From positions 1 through 60,979 of the forward strand of contig JAIOAQ010000017.1 in the NCBI GenBank assembly GCA_019873735.1: a stretch of 60,979 nucleotides of DNA, given 5' to 3'. The notes beneath the pieces are model-generated. The model ran no database searches, was not told the DNA's origin, and saw only the letters and a list, made by a program, of their open reading frames with translations. Made by a program: the position numbers and the translations under genes. The stretch comes from Chloroflexota bacterium (GTDB taxonomy: Bacteria > Chloroflexota > Anaerolineae > Anaerolineales > Villigracilaceae). Positions 17,110 to 26,364 of this stretch are shown one piece after another; positions within the stretch are counted from its first letter, which is position 1; every line of letters starts with the position of its first letter.

Positions 17110-17964
17110 ATGTCTAAAGTTGCTCTGGTTACCGACAGCACGGCTTACATCCCACAAGAATTAATCGAGAAGTATCACATCACCGTTACCCCCCAAATCT
17201 TAATCTGGGGAGACGAAACCTTTGAGGATGGCGTAGACATTCAGCCAGAAGCCTTTTATCAACGCCTGAAGAACGCCAAAATCATGCCGACGACCTCACA
17301 GGTTTCCATCGTCAACATGCAGAAGGCCTTTAGCGGATTGATCGAAAAAGGTTATGACGTGTTGGGGATTTTCATTTCGGCCAAATTATCCGGCACCATA
17401 CAATCGGCCCAGCAGGCATTAGAAGCGCTTGGCTCAGCCGCCAGCAAAGTGGCAATTGTCGATTCAAATGCTACTGCGATGGCAATGGGCTTCCAGGTGC
17501 TGACCGTCGCCCGCGCCGCAGCAGACGGCGCCAGCCTGGCTGACTGTGTGAGGCTGGCCGAAAAAGCCCGCGAACATACCGGCGTTTACTTTGCAGTGGA
17601 CACGCTGGAATTTCTGCATCGCGGCGGCCGAATTGGGGGGGCACAACGTTTTCTCGGCTCGGCGCTGAACCTGAAGCCGATTCTCATGCTTGAGAATGGA
17701 CGCATCGAAGCAGTGGACCGCGTGCGCACGCGCACCAAAGCCCTGGAACGCTTGATTGAACTGGTCGCCGAGAAGGTCAAAGACAAGTCGCCTATCCGCC
17801 TGGCAACGCTGCATGCCAACGCCGAACAGGAAGCCAGAGAGGTGTTGCAAAAGGCCAGCCAGCAATTACAGGCGACCGAAACCGTTTTCTCAGAGGTTAG
17901 TCCGGTGATCGGCACGCACGCTGGGCCAGGGACGATTGGCCTGGCCTATATGGCTGGCATGTAA
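17110..17964 (+). CDS. DegV family fatty-acid-binding protein
   Basis: A 284-aa DegV-fold protein. N-terminal VALVTDSTAYIP, TSQVSIVNMQKAF (lipid headgroup loop), ISAKLSGTIQSAQ, FAVDTLEFLHRGGRIGG and the C-terminal SPVIGTHAGPGTIGLAY are diagnostic. DegV/FakB proteins present fatty acids to the FakA kinase for phospholipid synthesis; no fakA is seen here. GGAGGAG directly precedes the ATG. A long (about 80 nt) leader separates it from the divergent promoter. Confidence 0.92.
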   Translation: MSKVALVTDSTAYIPQELIEKYHITVTPQILIWGDETFEDGVDIQPEAFYQRLKNAKIMPTTSQVSIVNMQKAFSGLIEKGYDVLGIFISAKLSGTIQSAQQALEALGSAASKVAIVDSNATAMAMGFQVLTVARAAADGASLADCVRLAEKAREHTGVYFAVDTLEFLHRGGRIGGAQRFLGSALNLKPILMLENGRIEAVDRVRTRTKALERLIELVAEKVKDKSPIRLATLHANAEQEAREVLQKASQQLQATETVFSEVSPVIGTHAGPGTIGLAYMAGM

Positions 17965-17978
17965 AAACGTCAACTTCA

Positions 17979-18003
17979 AGCCCTGGCGATGCCAGGGCTT
18001 TTT
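17979..18003 (+). terminator. Rho-independent terminator after degV
   Basis: AGCCCTGGC-GAT-GCCAGGGCT (perfect 9-bp stem, 3-nt loop) followed by TTTT, 14 nt after the stop. Confidence 0.92.
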
Positions 18004-18106
18004 AGACTCTCAAAGCGGCGCGGCAATTTCCTCAAAGGGCGAGAATGCCCGGGCCGGCCGCGCCGGCCAAAGGTCGGGAAGAACCGCAAAGAAGCCGGGG
18101 TGAAGG

Positions 18107-18112
18107 TATAAT
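18107..18112 (+). promoter_or_regulatory. -10 box directly upstream of udk (leaderless-type start)
   Basis: TATAAT ends 7 nt before the udk ATG and there is no Shine-Dalgarno sequence. Transcription would begin at or next to the start codon, giving a leaderless mRNA. Confidence 0.6.
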
Positions 18113-18119
18113 TCGCACT

Positions 18120-18743
18120 ATGACCAATCAAATCCCGCTTGTCATCGGTATCGCCGGCGGTTCCGGCTCTGGCAAGACCACTGTGGCTCAGGAAATTTTG
18201 AATCGCGTCGGGCCGGACCGAATCGCCTATCTGCCACACGATGCTTACTACAAAGACCTGAGCGGTTTGCCGCCTGCCCAGCGCGCTGAGGTCAACTTCG
18301 ACCACCCCAATTCGCTCGAAAGCGATTTGCTTGCCAGGCATGTGGAACTGCTCAAGGAAGGTCAGCCGATTGAGTTGCCGGTGTACGATTTTGCCACCCA
18401 CAGCCGGACAGACAAGACAATCACCATTTTGCCGCGCCGGGTGATCATTGTAGAGGGGATTCTCATCTTTGCCGAACCGGAGTTGCGGCGGCTGTTTGAC
18501 TTGAAAATCTTTGTGGATACAGACGCTGACCTGCGTTTCATCCGCCGCCTGCAACGCGATATCAGCGAGCGCGGCCGGACAACCGAATCGGTCATTCACC
18601 AGTATTTGAAAACGGTGCGCCCCATGCATCTGGAGTTCGTTGAGCCTTCTAAAAAGTATGCAGATGTCATCATCCCTGAGGGCGGCTACAACACGGCCGC
18701 GTTAGATATGGTGACGGCGCGTATCGAGACCCTATTGAAATAG
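18120..18743 (+). CDS. udk: Uridine kinase
   Basis: A 207-aa P-loop kinase phosphorylating uridine/cytidine in pyrimidine salvage. Walker A GGSGSGKTT is near residues 13-21. YLPHDAYYKDLSGLP, NFDHPNSLESDLL, PVYDFATHSRTD and VEGILIF...LFDLKIFVDTDADLRFIRRLQRDISERGR are standard Udk signatures. The chosen ATG has no ribosome-binding site but sits 7 nt after TATAAT. The cyclophilin gene follows after 18 nt. Confidence 0.94.
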   Translation: MTNQIPLVIGIAGGSGSGKTTVAQEILNRVGPDRIAYLPHDAYYKDLSGLPPAQRAEVNFDHPNSLESDLLARHVELLKEGQPIELPVYDFATHSRTDKTITILPRRVIIVEGILIFAEPELRRLFDLKIFVDTDADLRFIRRLQRDISERGRTTESVIHQYLKTVRPMHLEFVEPSKKYADVIIPEGGYNTAALDMVTARIETLLK

Positions 18744-18761
18744 TTACGAAAGGATACTTCT

Positions 18762-19274
18762 ATGCCCCCCAAACAATGGACAACCCCGCCGGCAATGATG
18801 ATTGATCCCAAAAAGAAATACAGCGCCACCTTGCACACCGAAAAAGGTGATATTGTGCTAGAGTTGTTTGCCGATAAGGTTCCCCACACCGTGAACAATT
18901 TTGTCTTTCTGGCGCGTGAAGGGTTTTATGACGGTACGATTTTTCATCGCGTGATCGCCGATTTCATGGCGCAGGGCGGCGACCCAACCGGCAGCGGACG
19001 CGGCGGCCCGGGCTATCGTTTTGGCGATGAGTTCCACCCCGCCTTGAAGCACGATAAACCGGGGGTACTTTCGATGGCCAACGCCGGGCCGGATACGAAC
19101 GGTTCGCAGTTCTTTATCACCCATGTGCCAACGCCGTGGTTGGATAACAAACACAGCGTCTTTGGGCAGGTGGTTGAGGGCATGGATGTTTTGCTGTCTA
19201 TCCCGCCGCGCGACCCGCTTCGGCCAGAATATCCAGGCGTCAAGATTAATCGCGTCACCATCTCCGAAGCATAA
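18762..19274 (+). CDS. Cyclophilin-type peptidyl-prolyl cis-trans isomerase
   Basis: A 170-aa cytoplasmic protein without a signal peptide. The cyclophilin core runs from about residue 20 to the end: [15 protein letters not shown] (catalytic Arg), [30 protein letters not shown] and [18 protein letters not shown]. It catalyses proline isomerisation during folding. It follows udk closely and ends 2 nt before the next gene. Confidence 0.94.
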   Translation: MPPKQWTTPPAMMIDPKKKYSATLHTEKGDIVLELFADKVPHTVNNFVFLAREGFYDGTIFHRVIADFMAQGGDPTGSGRGGPGYRFGDEFHPALKHDKPGVLSMANAGPDTNGSQFFITHVPTPWLDNKHSVFGQVVEGMDVLLSIPPRDPLRPEYPGVKINRVTISEA

Positions 19275-19276
19275 CC

Positions 19277-19831
19277 GTGACCATTACGCCGCGCCAAAGA
19301 CAGACGCTGCTGCGTCTTGCCGCGCTGGGAGTAGTGCTGGTTTTAAGCACGCTGGGCTTTATCCTGCAAGACCAGTTGCAAAAATTTCGGTCTTTAGGGT
19401 ATCTCGGCGCTTTTCTAATTGCCCTGATTTCAAACGCCACCATTTTGCTCCCCATGCCGGGAATTTGGGCCGTCTTTGCCATGGGCAGTATTTTTCATCC
19501 CTTAGGAGTTGCTCTGGCTGCCGGCACGGGGGGCGCCCTGGGCGAGTTATCCGGCTATCTGGCCGGTTTTAGTGGACAGGCGCTGATTGAGCGTGTTGAT
19601 ATCTTTGAGCGCATCAAGCCTTTCGTGCAGAAATACGGCGCCATCGGCATTGCCATCTTGTCGGCTATTCCCAACCCTTTCTTTGACCTGGCCGGGGTTG
19701 CTGCCGGCATGTTAAAGATTCCAATGTGGAAGTTTCTGCTGGCCGCCTGGGTCGGCCAATGTATCAAGATGCTCTCTTTTGCATACGCCGGTTCGTTTTC
19801 GCTGAACTGGTTGTTCGGATTGGGCATCTGA
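19277..19831 (+). CDS. VTT/DedA-like (SNARE-associated family) membrane protein
   Basis: A 184-aa integral membrane protein with four or five hydrophobic segments. GTGGALGELSGYLAGFSGQ and AIPNPFFDLAGVAAGMLKIPMWKFLLAAWVGQ match the VTT/YqaA-like pattern (re-entrant loops, conserved Gly-rich and Pro-rich turns). Relatives are linked to lipid flipping or transport, but the substrate is not deducible. Start is GTG 2 nt after the cyclophilin stop, implying co-translation. Confidence 0.8.
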   Translation: MTITPRQRQTLLRLAALGVVLVLSTLGFILQDQLQKFRSLGYLGAFLIALISNATILLPMPGIWAVFAMGSIFHPLGVALAAGTGGALGELSGYLAGFSGQALIERVDIFERIKPFVQKYGAIGIAILSAIPNPFFDLAGVAAGMLKIPMWKFLLAAWVGQCIKMLSFAYAGSFSLNWLFGLGI

Positions 19832-19897
19832 GGAGAATTCAGAGCGGACCGTTGCTCTTTTTTGCAATAAAGTCATGTTGCAAGACAAGGATAACCT

Positions 19898-21253
19898 ATG
19901 ACCTACAAAAACATCGACGCTTACCTGGAAGCACACTTAAACGAAAGCATTGCCGAACTAAGCCGCCTGGTAGCCCAACCCAGCGTGGGAGCACAGGATT
20001 GGGGAGTGAAAGAATGTGCTGCCCTGGTTGCGGAGATGCTGCGTCGGCGCGGCTTCAGGGTGGAGGTCATGGCTACCGAAGGCGCGCCGGTAGTCTTTGG
20101 TGAACGCGCCGGTAAAAGTAACAAAACGCTGCTCTTCTATAATCACTATGATGTCCAGCCGCCTGAGCCGCTGGAGTTGTGGGAAACGCCGCCTTTTGAG
20201 CCTGCGCTGCGGGATGGCAAACTCTTTGGCCGCGGCGTGAGCGATGACAAGGGTCATCTTGTCAGCCGTCTATTTGCCCTGGATGCCCTGCTGGCCGAAT
20301 ACGGCGAATTGCCCTGCAATGTCAAGTTCATCATCGAAGGAGAAGAGGAAACCAGCAGCACGCACCTTCACGATTTCATTGTACAGCACAAAGAACGTCT
20401 GGCTGCGGATGCATGTATATGGGAATTTGGAGGCGTGGACCACCGCGAAGTTCCAATGCAATACCTGGGACTGCGCGGCATCTGCTACGTAGAACTCTCG
20501 GTAGAAACAGCCAGCAGCGATGTCCATTCTGGCATTGGCGGCTCAATTTTTCCCAATGCCGCCTGGCGGCTGGTTTGGGCTCTCAGCACATTGAAAGGGC
20601 CGGATGAACGCATTCGCATCCCCGGTTTCTATGACCGGGTCAAACCGCCAGATGAGCGCGACTATGCTCTGATGGCAGCCCTTCCTGACCCGGCGCAGGA
20701 ATACAAAGAACGCTACGGCGTCCAACGTTTTTTGCGCGGCCTTGAAGGAGGCGTAGACCTGAGCATAGCAGAGGTTTTTGAACCGACCTGTACCATCTGC
20801 GGCCTGACATCCGGCTATCAGGGTGAAGGCTCAAAGACCGTCCAGCCGGCCCGGGCGTCAGCCAAAGTTGATTTTCGACTTGTCCCCGACCAGAGGCCGG
20901 ACGAGATTCTGCGCCTGCTGCGCGCCCATCTCGATGCGCAGGGATTCACAGACGTGGACATCACCTACCTGGGCGGCGAGAATCCGGCCCGCACCAGCCC
21001 CGACGAGCCTTTTATCCACTTGGTGGTTGAGGCGGCCAGAGAGGTGTATGGCATGCCGATGCAAATTGTGCCTATCACCGGCGGGTCGGGGCCGCTTTAC
21101 CCGTTTGTCCATGATCTTGGCTTGCCCGTGGCAACAGCCGGATTGGGCTACCCCGGCACACGGGCGCATGCCCCAAATGAGAACATACGCCTTGATTTGT
21201 ATTTGAAACATGCCAAACACGTAGCCCGGATTGTCTCGCAATTTGCAACCTGA
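19898..21253 (+). CDS. M20 family dipeptidase
   Basis: A 451-aa dinuclear zinc peptidase. Metal and catalytic motifs are NHYDVQPPEPLELW (first His and Asp), GRGVSDDKGH (bridging Asp), EGEEETSS (catalytic and metal Glu) and the downstream FRLVPDQ of the lid domain; a C-terminal His in GTRAHAPNENI binds the second zinc. It resembles the CPG2/PepV-like cytosolic dipeptidases. AAGGATAACCT precedes the ATG. No transporter is adjacent. Confidence 0.93.
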   Translation: MTYKNIDAYLEAHLNESIAELSRLVAQPSVGAQDWGVKECAALVAEMLRRRGFRVEVMATEGAPVVFGERAGKSNKTLLFYNHYDVQPPEPLELWETPPFEPALRDGKLFGRGVSDDKGHLVSRLFALDALLAEYGELPCNVKFIIEGEEETSSTHLHDFIVQHKERLAADACIWEFGGVDHREVPMQYLGLRGICYVELSVETASSDVHSGIGGSIFPNAAWRLVWALSTLKGPDERIRIPGFYDRVKPPDERDYALMAALPDPAQEYKERYGVQRFLRGLEGGVDLSIAEVFEPTCTICGLTSGYQGEGSKTVQPARASAKVDFRLVPDQRPDEILRLLRAHLDAQGFTDVDITYLGGENPARTSPDEPFIHLVVEAAREVYGMPMQIVPITGGSGPLYPFVHDLGLPVATAGLGYPGTRAHAPNENIRLDLYLKHAKHVARIVSQFAT

Positions 21254-21280
21254 AAACAAACACAGGACAGGCTGGCCGAT

Positions 21281-24037
21281 ATGAGAAGGAATGGATACCA
21301 ACAGCGTCTCCTGGCTCGCATTCAAGGAGACCTGACCATGCAACTGCTATTCATTTACCTGTTGCTGATTGTGCCGTTCATCATCGGTCTCTATTTCATC
21401 ACAAAAGTAACCGGCGAGCGCGTGGAACAGGAAGTACAGGCCACTGATCTTTCACTGGCACGCGCGGTAGCGCAAGGGACAAATATCACCATCCGCAACG
21501 CGCTGGATTCGGTGGAAATTCTATCCAGGTACCCGGCAGTGATCGAGGCTGACCCGGATGGCATGCAGGAGATTTTCAGCGTCATCATGAGCGGGCGGCC
21601 CGATATCGAACTGATTTACCGCATGGACGCCGATGGCAATATCCTGTATTACTACCCGCCAGGGCCAAAATCTACCCTGGGGGCCGAATACGCCTACCGG
21701 GACTACTACAAGTCTGCCCGGAACCAGAAAGTAGCCTTTATTTCTGAGGGACGTATTTCGCCCATCTCCGGCCAGCCGGTAGCCACGGCAATCATGCCGA
21801 TCTGGTCGAAAAACGGCACCTATTTGGGTCAGGTGGGAACCAACATTAAACTACGCAGTTTGAGCGAGACGCTGGAACGCATCATTGCCAGCCAATCTCC
21901 ATCCGAAGGCTTTCAGGTTGTGATTCTCGATTCCAAAGCCCAGATCATCGCCTATCCGGATGAAAAACTCCTGCTTTCCCATGCCACGCAACTCCTGCCC
22001 TATATTTACGGGCCTGCGCTTTCAGGTGATACCGGCACCGTCATTGCCCGCAACCGCAAAAACGAAGAGCGCATTTACACCTACGTCACTATCCCAAGCG
22101 GTTCGTGGGCGGCCATTGTCAGCCGTCCCACCCAGGTGGCCTATGCCAGCAAACGGACGATCAATTACGTGGCATTGGGGACCACCTTATCCTTCCTGCT
22201 CATCGGGTTGTACTTTTGGCTCACACTCAGCCGGAATGTGATCAAACCGATAGAAGAATTATCCAGCATCAGCCGCTCAATTGGCCAGGGCCCACGCCTG
22301 CGTCGCGCGCCGCGGCGTCCACAACTGGATCCGCTGGCACAACGCAGTGATCAGATCGGGCATCTCATCCGCAGCATCCTACGCATGGAACAGGATATTC
22401 TGGCCCGCATGAACGAACAGGCCACGCTGCTTGAAACCAGCACGGCGGTGGTCTCGTCGCTGAACCTGCAGACCGTTCTCGACCGAATCCTGGAACAGGT
22501 AGAACTCCTGCTGGAAGTTTCAAAATCGGCCATTGTTGCGCTCGATGAGGGGCAAGGCGTATTCCGAATCCGCGCCGGGCGCGGACTCTCGGCAGGTTAT
22601 ATCGAGCAAATTGCCATCCAGCCCAACGATCCGCTTTCGGTGACGATGCGCGCCCTGCGCAGTAAACAACCCGTACAAATCAGTGACACAGAAAACGATC
22701 TGGCCTTCCTGCCGCAACGCTTGCTCTCACGCCAAGAGGGTTTCCGTTCCATCCTGGCCGTCCCTCTCAACACACAGCATAGCCCCCCGGCAGCCCTGAT
22801 TTTATACCGGCCGGACCCACATTTATGGACCGAAAGCGAGATTGATCTGGTGGTCAACTTTGCCAACCATGCCGCCATGGCGATTGAAAACGCTTTTCTA
22901 TATGAGCGCAGCGACAAACGCCTGCAAGAAGAAACCTACCGTCTTGAGGCGCTGGTCCAATCTTTACATGACGGCCTGATTTTGAGTGACCTGCAGGGCA
23001 AGGTGCTATATGCCAACCGGCGAATCCGCCAACTTTCCGGCCTGCAGCCGGAAGAGATACGTAACACACCGGTTGAACAGGTGCTGGAACGCATTATCGT
23101 TCAGTCAAACGAACCGGAAAATGCGCGCCACCGCATCCGCCAGACGCTGACCGAGGCCGGCAAACAGGCGGCAGAAATTCCACTTGTCATCCAGGGAATG
23201 CTCAAGTATTACCGCCTGCAGAGTTTTGAAGTCACCGATGCTCAGAGTGCTTCAATCGGGCGCGGCATCATTTTGCAGGATATTACCGCCGACCGCGAGT
23301 TAGACCGTATGCGTTCCAGCCTGGTCTCAACGGTCTCGCACGAACTGAGAACGCCGCTGGCAGCCATTAAGGGATATGCCACCACCCTGCTGGCAGAAGA
23401 TGTGGAATGGGACTCCGCTTCACAGCGTGACTTTTTGAAAATCATCTCACAAGAGGCCGATCACTTAAGCAATCTGGTCAATACCCTGCTTGACCTCTCA
23501 AAGATTGAAGCCGGCAGTTTGCGGCTCTCCCGCGTTGAATGTCAGGTGGAAGACATCATTCAGAGAGCCGTGCATAGCGCCCACTTAGGAACAGGGAACA
23601 AACTTGAAATCCAGGTAGAATCGAACCTGCCTCCCCTGTATGCCGACCCGCCGCGAGTGGAGACCGTGCTGAGAAACCTGCTTGAGAATGCCGTCAAATA
23701 CGCCGGCGAAACGGCCCATATTTGCGTGCAGGTTAAACGTGTGGACCAAGCGCTTGAATTCAGCGTCGCCGATAACGGACCTGGCATCCCGCCTGAAGAA
23801 CGCGAGCGAGTCTTCGAAAGTTTTTATCGTATCGAAAACGGTTTGACGCGCGCAAGCGGCGGCGCTGGCCTTGGGCTGGCAATCTGCCAGGGACTGGTCC
23901 GCGCGCATGGCGGTAAAATCTGGATTGCACCAACCACCCCGGGAACTCGGGTGATTTTCACCATTCCCATCTCGGCAGAATCGGCTGAAGAAAAAGAAGA
24001 GGTGCAAGATGAGCAACCCCAAAGTCTTGGTCGTTGA
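21281..24037 (+). CDS. Membrane sensor histidine kinase (Cache-GAF-PAS-HisKA-HATPase)
   Basis: A 918-aa protein. Transmembrane helix at about 22-42, extracellular double-Cache-type domain (about 45-285; DIELIYRMDADGNILYYYPP, AYRDYYKSARNQ), second helix at about 295-318, a linker, GAF (about 385-540), PAS (about 560-670), HisKA with His687 in TVSHELRTPLA, and an HATPase with ENAVKYAG, DNGPGIP and GAGLGLAICQ. It is a PhoR/VicK-type kinase responding to an extracellular small molecule plus a cytosolic GAF/PAS input. The response-regulator gene overlaps its end by 29 nt. Confidence 0.92.
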   Translation: MRRNGYQQRLLARIQGDLTMQLLFIYLLLIVPFIIGLYFITKVTGERVEQEVQATDLSLARAVAQGTNITIRNALDSVEILSRYPAVIEADPDGMQEIFSVIMSGRPDIELIYRMDADGNILYYYPPGPKSTLGAEYAYRDYYKSARNQKVAFISEGRISPISGQPVATAIMPIWSKNGTYLGQVGTNIKLRSLSETLERIIASQSPSEGFQVVILDSKAQIIAYPDEKLLLSHATQLLPYIYGPALSGDTGTVIARNRKNEERIYTYVTIPSGSWAAIVSRPTQVAYASKRTINYVALGTTLSFLLIGLYFWLTLSRNVIKPIEELSSISRSIGQGPRLRRAPRRPQLDPLAQRSDQIGHLIRSILRMEQDILARMNEQATLLETSTAVVSSLNLQTVLDRILEQVELLLEVSKSAIVALDEGQGVFRIRAGRGLSAGYIEQIAIQPNDPLSVTMRALRSKQPVQISDTENDLAFLPQRLLSRQEGFRSILAVPLNTQHSPPAALILYRPDPHLWTESEIDLVVNFANHAAMAIENAFLYERSDKRLQEETYRLEALVQSLHDGLILSDLQGKVLYANRRIRQLSGLQPEEIRNTPVEQVLERIIVQSNEPENARHRIRQTLTEAGKQAAEIPLVIQGMLKYYRLQSFEVTDAQSASIGRGIILQDITADRELDRMRSSLVSTVSHELRTPLAAIKGYATTLLAEDVEWDSASQRDFLKIISQEADHLSNLVNTLLDLSKIEAGSLRLSRVECQVEDIIQRAVHSAHLGTGNKLEIQVESNLPPLYADPPRVETVLRNLLENAVKYAGETAHICVQVKRVDQALEFSVADNGPGIPPEERERVFESFYRIENGLTRASGGAGLGLAICQGLVRAHGGKIWIAPTTPGTRVIFTIPISAESAEEKEEVQDEQPQSLGR

Positions 24038-24698
24038 CGACGAAAAACCCCTGCGCGAATTCGTCCAGCGCAACCTGGATGCGCGTGGTTTCGGCGTTCT
24101 GACGGCCTCCAATGGACTGGAAGCGCTCAGCATCGTACAAAAGCACAACATTGACCTGGTCATCCTGGATATCATGATGCCCGAATTAGACGGGCTGGAA
24201 ACAACCCGGCGTATCCGGCAAATGTCCACCGTTCCCATTATTATTTTGACCGCCCTGGGCGAAGAGGCCGACAAGGTTCGCGCCTTTGACCTGGGAGCAG
24301 ATGACTATCTGACCAAACCGTTTGGCACCGGCGAGTTGCTCGGACGCGTCAAGGCTGTCCTGCGCCGCGCACGCTGGGCAGACAATGAAGTGGTGGATGA
24401 AAAAATTGTGTGCGGTGAAATTGAGGCCGACCTGGCGCGGCGCGAAGTAACCGTGCGCGGCCGGCCGGTCGAATTAACCCCCACCGAATTCAACCTTCTG
24501 GTCTATCTCATGCGCCACGCCGGAAAGGTGCTCACCCACCGCGTGATTTTACAAAACGTTTGGGGGCCGGAATATGGCAATGAAGCCGAATACTTACGCG
24601 TCTACATGGGCCGTTTGCGTCAACGGGTAGAAGCGGACCCCCTCAACCCCACCTACATCAAGACCGAACGCGGTGTGGGCTACCTCTTCGAGGCCTGA
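24009..24698 (+). CDS. OmpR/PhoB-family response regulator
   Basis: A 229-aa regulator with a receiver domain (Asp54 in VILDIMMPELDG; TALGEEADK; TKPFG) and a winged-helix DNA-binding domain (about 130-229: LTPTEFNLLVYLMRHAGKVLTH, YLRVYMGRLRQRVE, TERGVGYLFE). It overlaps the kinase gene by 29 nt, so the two form a cognate pair. Its 3' end overlaps the convergent rluB gene by 41 nt. Confidence 0.94.
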   Translation: MSNPKVLVVDDEKPLREFVQRNLDARGFGVLTASNGLEALSIVQKHNIDLVILDIMMPELDGLETTRRIRQMSTVPIIILTALGEEADKVRAFDLGADDYLTKPFGTGELLGRVKAVLRRARWADNEVVDEKIVCGEIEADLARREVTVRGRPVELTPTEFNLLVYLMRHAGKVLTHRVILQNVWGPEYGNEAEYLRVYMGRLRQRVEADPLNPTYIKTERGVGYLFEA

Positions 24699-25473
24699 CA
24701 GCCTCTTTGGAAGAACGTTTCGGCTTGCCGCCGCGTGAAGGGGCACGAACCTCTGCCGCTTCGCCCTTTAGCGCCGCCACTTCGGCAGGAGTCAGGTAAC
24801 GCCATTCCTTCGGCTTTAAAGCGCCGAGTTTCAAGGGGCCAATCGCAACCCGAATCAGGCGGACAACAGGCAAACCAAGCGCGGCGGCAATTTCGCGAAT
24901 CTGCCGCTTGCGACCTTCCTGCATTGCCACCCGCACCCAGGCGCCCTTCCCGGCCAGGGTTTCAATCTGGACATCCGCCGGCCGGGTGCGGTAACCATCT
25001 TCTAACACCACACCCCGCCGCCAAATGGCCAGTTGTTCCGAATCGGGATGACGCGCCAGGAGAACCCGATAGACTTTTACATGACCATGCGATGGATGAG
25101 TCAATTGCTGCGTTAACGCGCCGTCATTGGTCAGCAGAATCAACCCCTCACTCTCAAAATCCAGGCGCCCAACCGGATAGACGCGCTCTTCAATCGGCAC
25201 CAGATCGCGTACGGTTGGACGGGCATCGCCCGCTTCCGCTTCAACCGTCGAAAGCACAAAGCGCGGTTTGTATAGCGCAATGTAAACCAGTTGGCGCGGC
25301 GGTTCAATAAGTTGACCATCCAGCGTGATTTTGTCTTTTTCGACGTCGGCCTTTTGACCGATTTCGGCCACCACACCGTTGACATGTACCCGGCCGGCCA
25401 AAATCAACTTCTCACACTCCCGGCGCGATCCCAGCCCGGCGCGGGCCATAATTTTCTGTAAACGCTCTTCCAT
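24658..25473 (-). CDS. rluB: Pseudouridine synthase of the RluB/RsuA family
   Basis: A 271-aa protein: S4 RNA-binding domain (about 1-60, LQKIMARAGLGSRRECEKLI), catalytic domain with GRLDFESEGLILLTNDG (Asp nucleophile), then KVYRVLL, EGRKRQIREIAAALGLPVVRLIRVAIGPL, and a basic C-terminal tail (KPKRSSKEAVRPRRG). It isomerises uridine in 23S (RluB) or 16S (RsuA) rRNA; length and tail favour RluB. The ATG at 25473 lies 9 nt after a TATAAT with no Shine-Dalgarno. The tail is encoded across the 41-nt antisense overlap with the response regulator. Confidence 0.9.
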   Translation of the reverse strand: MEERLQKIMARAGLGSRRECEKLILAGRVHVNGVVAEIGQKADVEKDKITLDGQLIEPPRQLVYIALYKPRFVLSTVEAEAGDARPTVRDLVPIEERVYPVGRLDFESEGLILLTNDGALTQQLTHPSHGHVKVYRVLLARHPDSEQLAIWRRGVVLEDGYRTRPADVQIETLAGKGAWVRVAMQEGRKRQIREIAAALGLPVVRLIRVAIGPLKLGALKPKEWRYLTPAEVAALKGEAAEVRAPSRGGKPKRSSKEAVRPRRGSPHRVRS

Positions 25474-25482
25474 AGTACCCAA

Positions 25483-25488
25483 ATTATA
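25483..25488 (-). promoter_or_regulatory. -10 box directly upstream of rluB (leaderless-type start)
   Basis: TATAAT on the minus strand ends 9 nt before the ATG; no ribosome-binding site. Confidence 0.55.
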
Positions 25489-25540
25489 CCTGCGACTTCA
25501 CTGCAAAAACAGAAAATCTCAATGCGAAGCCGTCAAGGCA

Positions 25541-25649
25541 CCCTACCCTTAACCCTCCCGCAGGTTAGAAGGGAGCCGGCAAGCAATACCGGCAATCATG
25601 GAGATGCCTTCTGACTTGGACATTGCGCCAAAACCTGCGGGAGGGTAGG
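25541..25649 (-). repeat. Family 1 palindromic repeat, full-length inverted copy
   Basis: Outer arms CCCTACCCTTAACCCTCCCG (25541-25560) and CCTGCGGGAGGGTAGG (25634-25649) are complementary apart from a small TTAA bulge. Read on the minus strand it matches the other full copies (GGTTTTGGCGCAATGTCC, then AGAAGGC...). Inner AGAAGG and CCTTCT pair. It lies downstream of scpB and beside a family 2 unit. Confidence 0.9.
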
Positions 25650-25665
25650 CAATTACAATAGACCT

Positions 25666-25702
25666 TAAAAAAAATCCTGGCGCCTTTGCGTCCTTGCGTT
25701 AG
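25666..25702 (-). repeat. Family 2 repeat unit
   Basis: On the minus strand: TAACGCAAGGACGCAAAGGC, then GCCAGGATTTTTTTTAA. Relates to units at 41.06, 52.55, 52.63 and 60.36 kb. Confidence 0.65.
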
Positions 25703-25756
25703 AAACGCCCTTTTTGCAGTAGAGTCACCTGTGTGTCGGCTGCAAAAAAGGTTATT

Positions 25757-26323
25757 CTAGCCCTTCAGCACATCGTCCCCTGCCAGGTTATCCGCTGCTT
25801 CAGGCAAATCAAGGGGCGGCAGTTCAGTTAAAGAATTCAGCCCAAAGTGGCGCAGAAAGTCTGGGGTGGTACTATAAAGAATCGGCCGCCCTGGCCCATC
25901 GGCCCGGCCGGCTTCTTGCACCAACCCTTTGCTCAACAAACTTTTCAAGACGCCATCACTATTCACACCGCGCACCGCCTCAATTTGCGGACGAGTAACA
26001 GGCTGTTGATAAGCGATAATCGATAATGTCTCCAGGGCCGCGCGGCTCAAGCGGCTGGTCGCTTCCAGGCCCAGAAAACGCTCGATCAGTTCGGCCGCCT
26101 CAGGCGCGCTGGTCAACTGCACACGCCCGCCATGCCGCAGCAAACGCAGCCCGCGGCCATGCAGATTGTTCTCCAAGTCACACAAACCGGCTTCGACTTC
26201 AGCAGCCGGAATTTCAAGCGCGGCCGCCAGTTGCGCAGCCGAGACCGGCTCCGCCGCCACAAAGAGCAAAGCCTCTAACAAAGCAGTTAAGGACAATCGA
26301 GCAGGATGTTGAGATTCGCTCAT
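25757..26323 (-). CDS. scpB: Segregation and condensation protein B
   Basis: A 188-aa kleisin-associated winged-helix protein of the SMC-ScpAB condensin. LSLTALLEALLFVAAEPVSAAQLAAAL (first winged helix), RLLRHGGRVQLTSAPEAAELIERFL, and the diagnostic LSRAALETLSIIAYQQPVTRPQIEAVRGVNSDGVLKSLL are present. The ATG at 26323 starts MSESQHP; a GTG nine codons upstream is a poorer choice. No scpA or smc gene is adjacent, unlike the common scpA-scpB order. Confidence 0.92.
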   Translation of the reverse strand: MSESQHPARLSLTALLEALLFVAAEPVSAAQLAAALEIPAAEVEAGLCDLENNLHGRGLRLLRHGGRVQLTSAPEAAELIERFLGLEATSRLSRAALETLSIIAYQQPVTRPQIEAVRGVNSDGVLKSLLSKGLVQEAGRADGPGRPILYSTTPDFLRHFGLNSLTELPPLDLPEAADNLAGDDVLKG

Positions 26324-26331
26324 GCTATAAT
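26323..26331 (+). promoter_or_regulatory. Extended -10 promoter (TGCTATAAT) for the lipoprotein gene
   Basis: TG-C-TATAAT on the plus strand overlaps the scpB start codon, 33 nt before the divergent lipoprotein ATG. Confidence 0.55.
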
Positions 26332-26364
26332 AACTCCCGTTCACAATCACTTCTGAGGTATATC

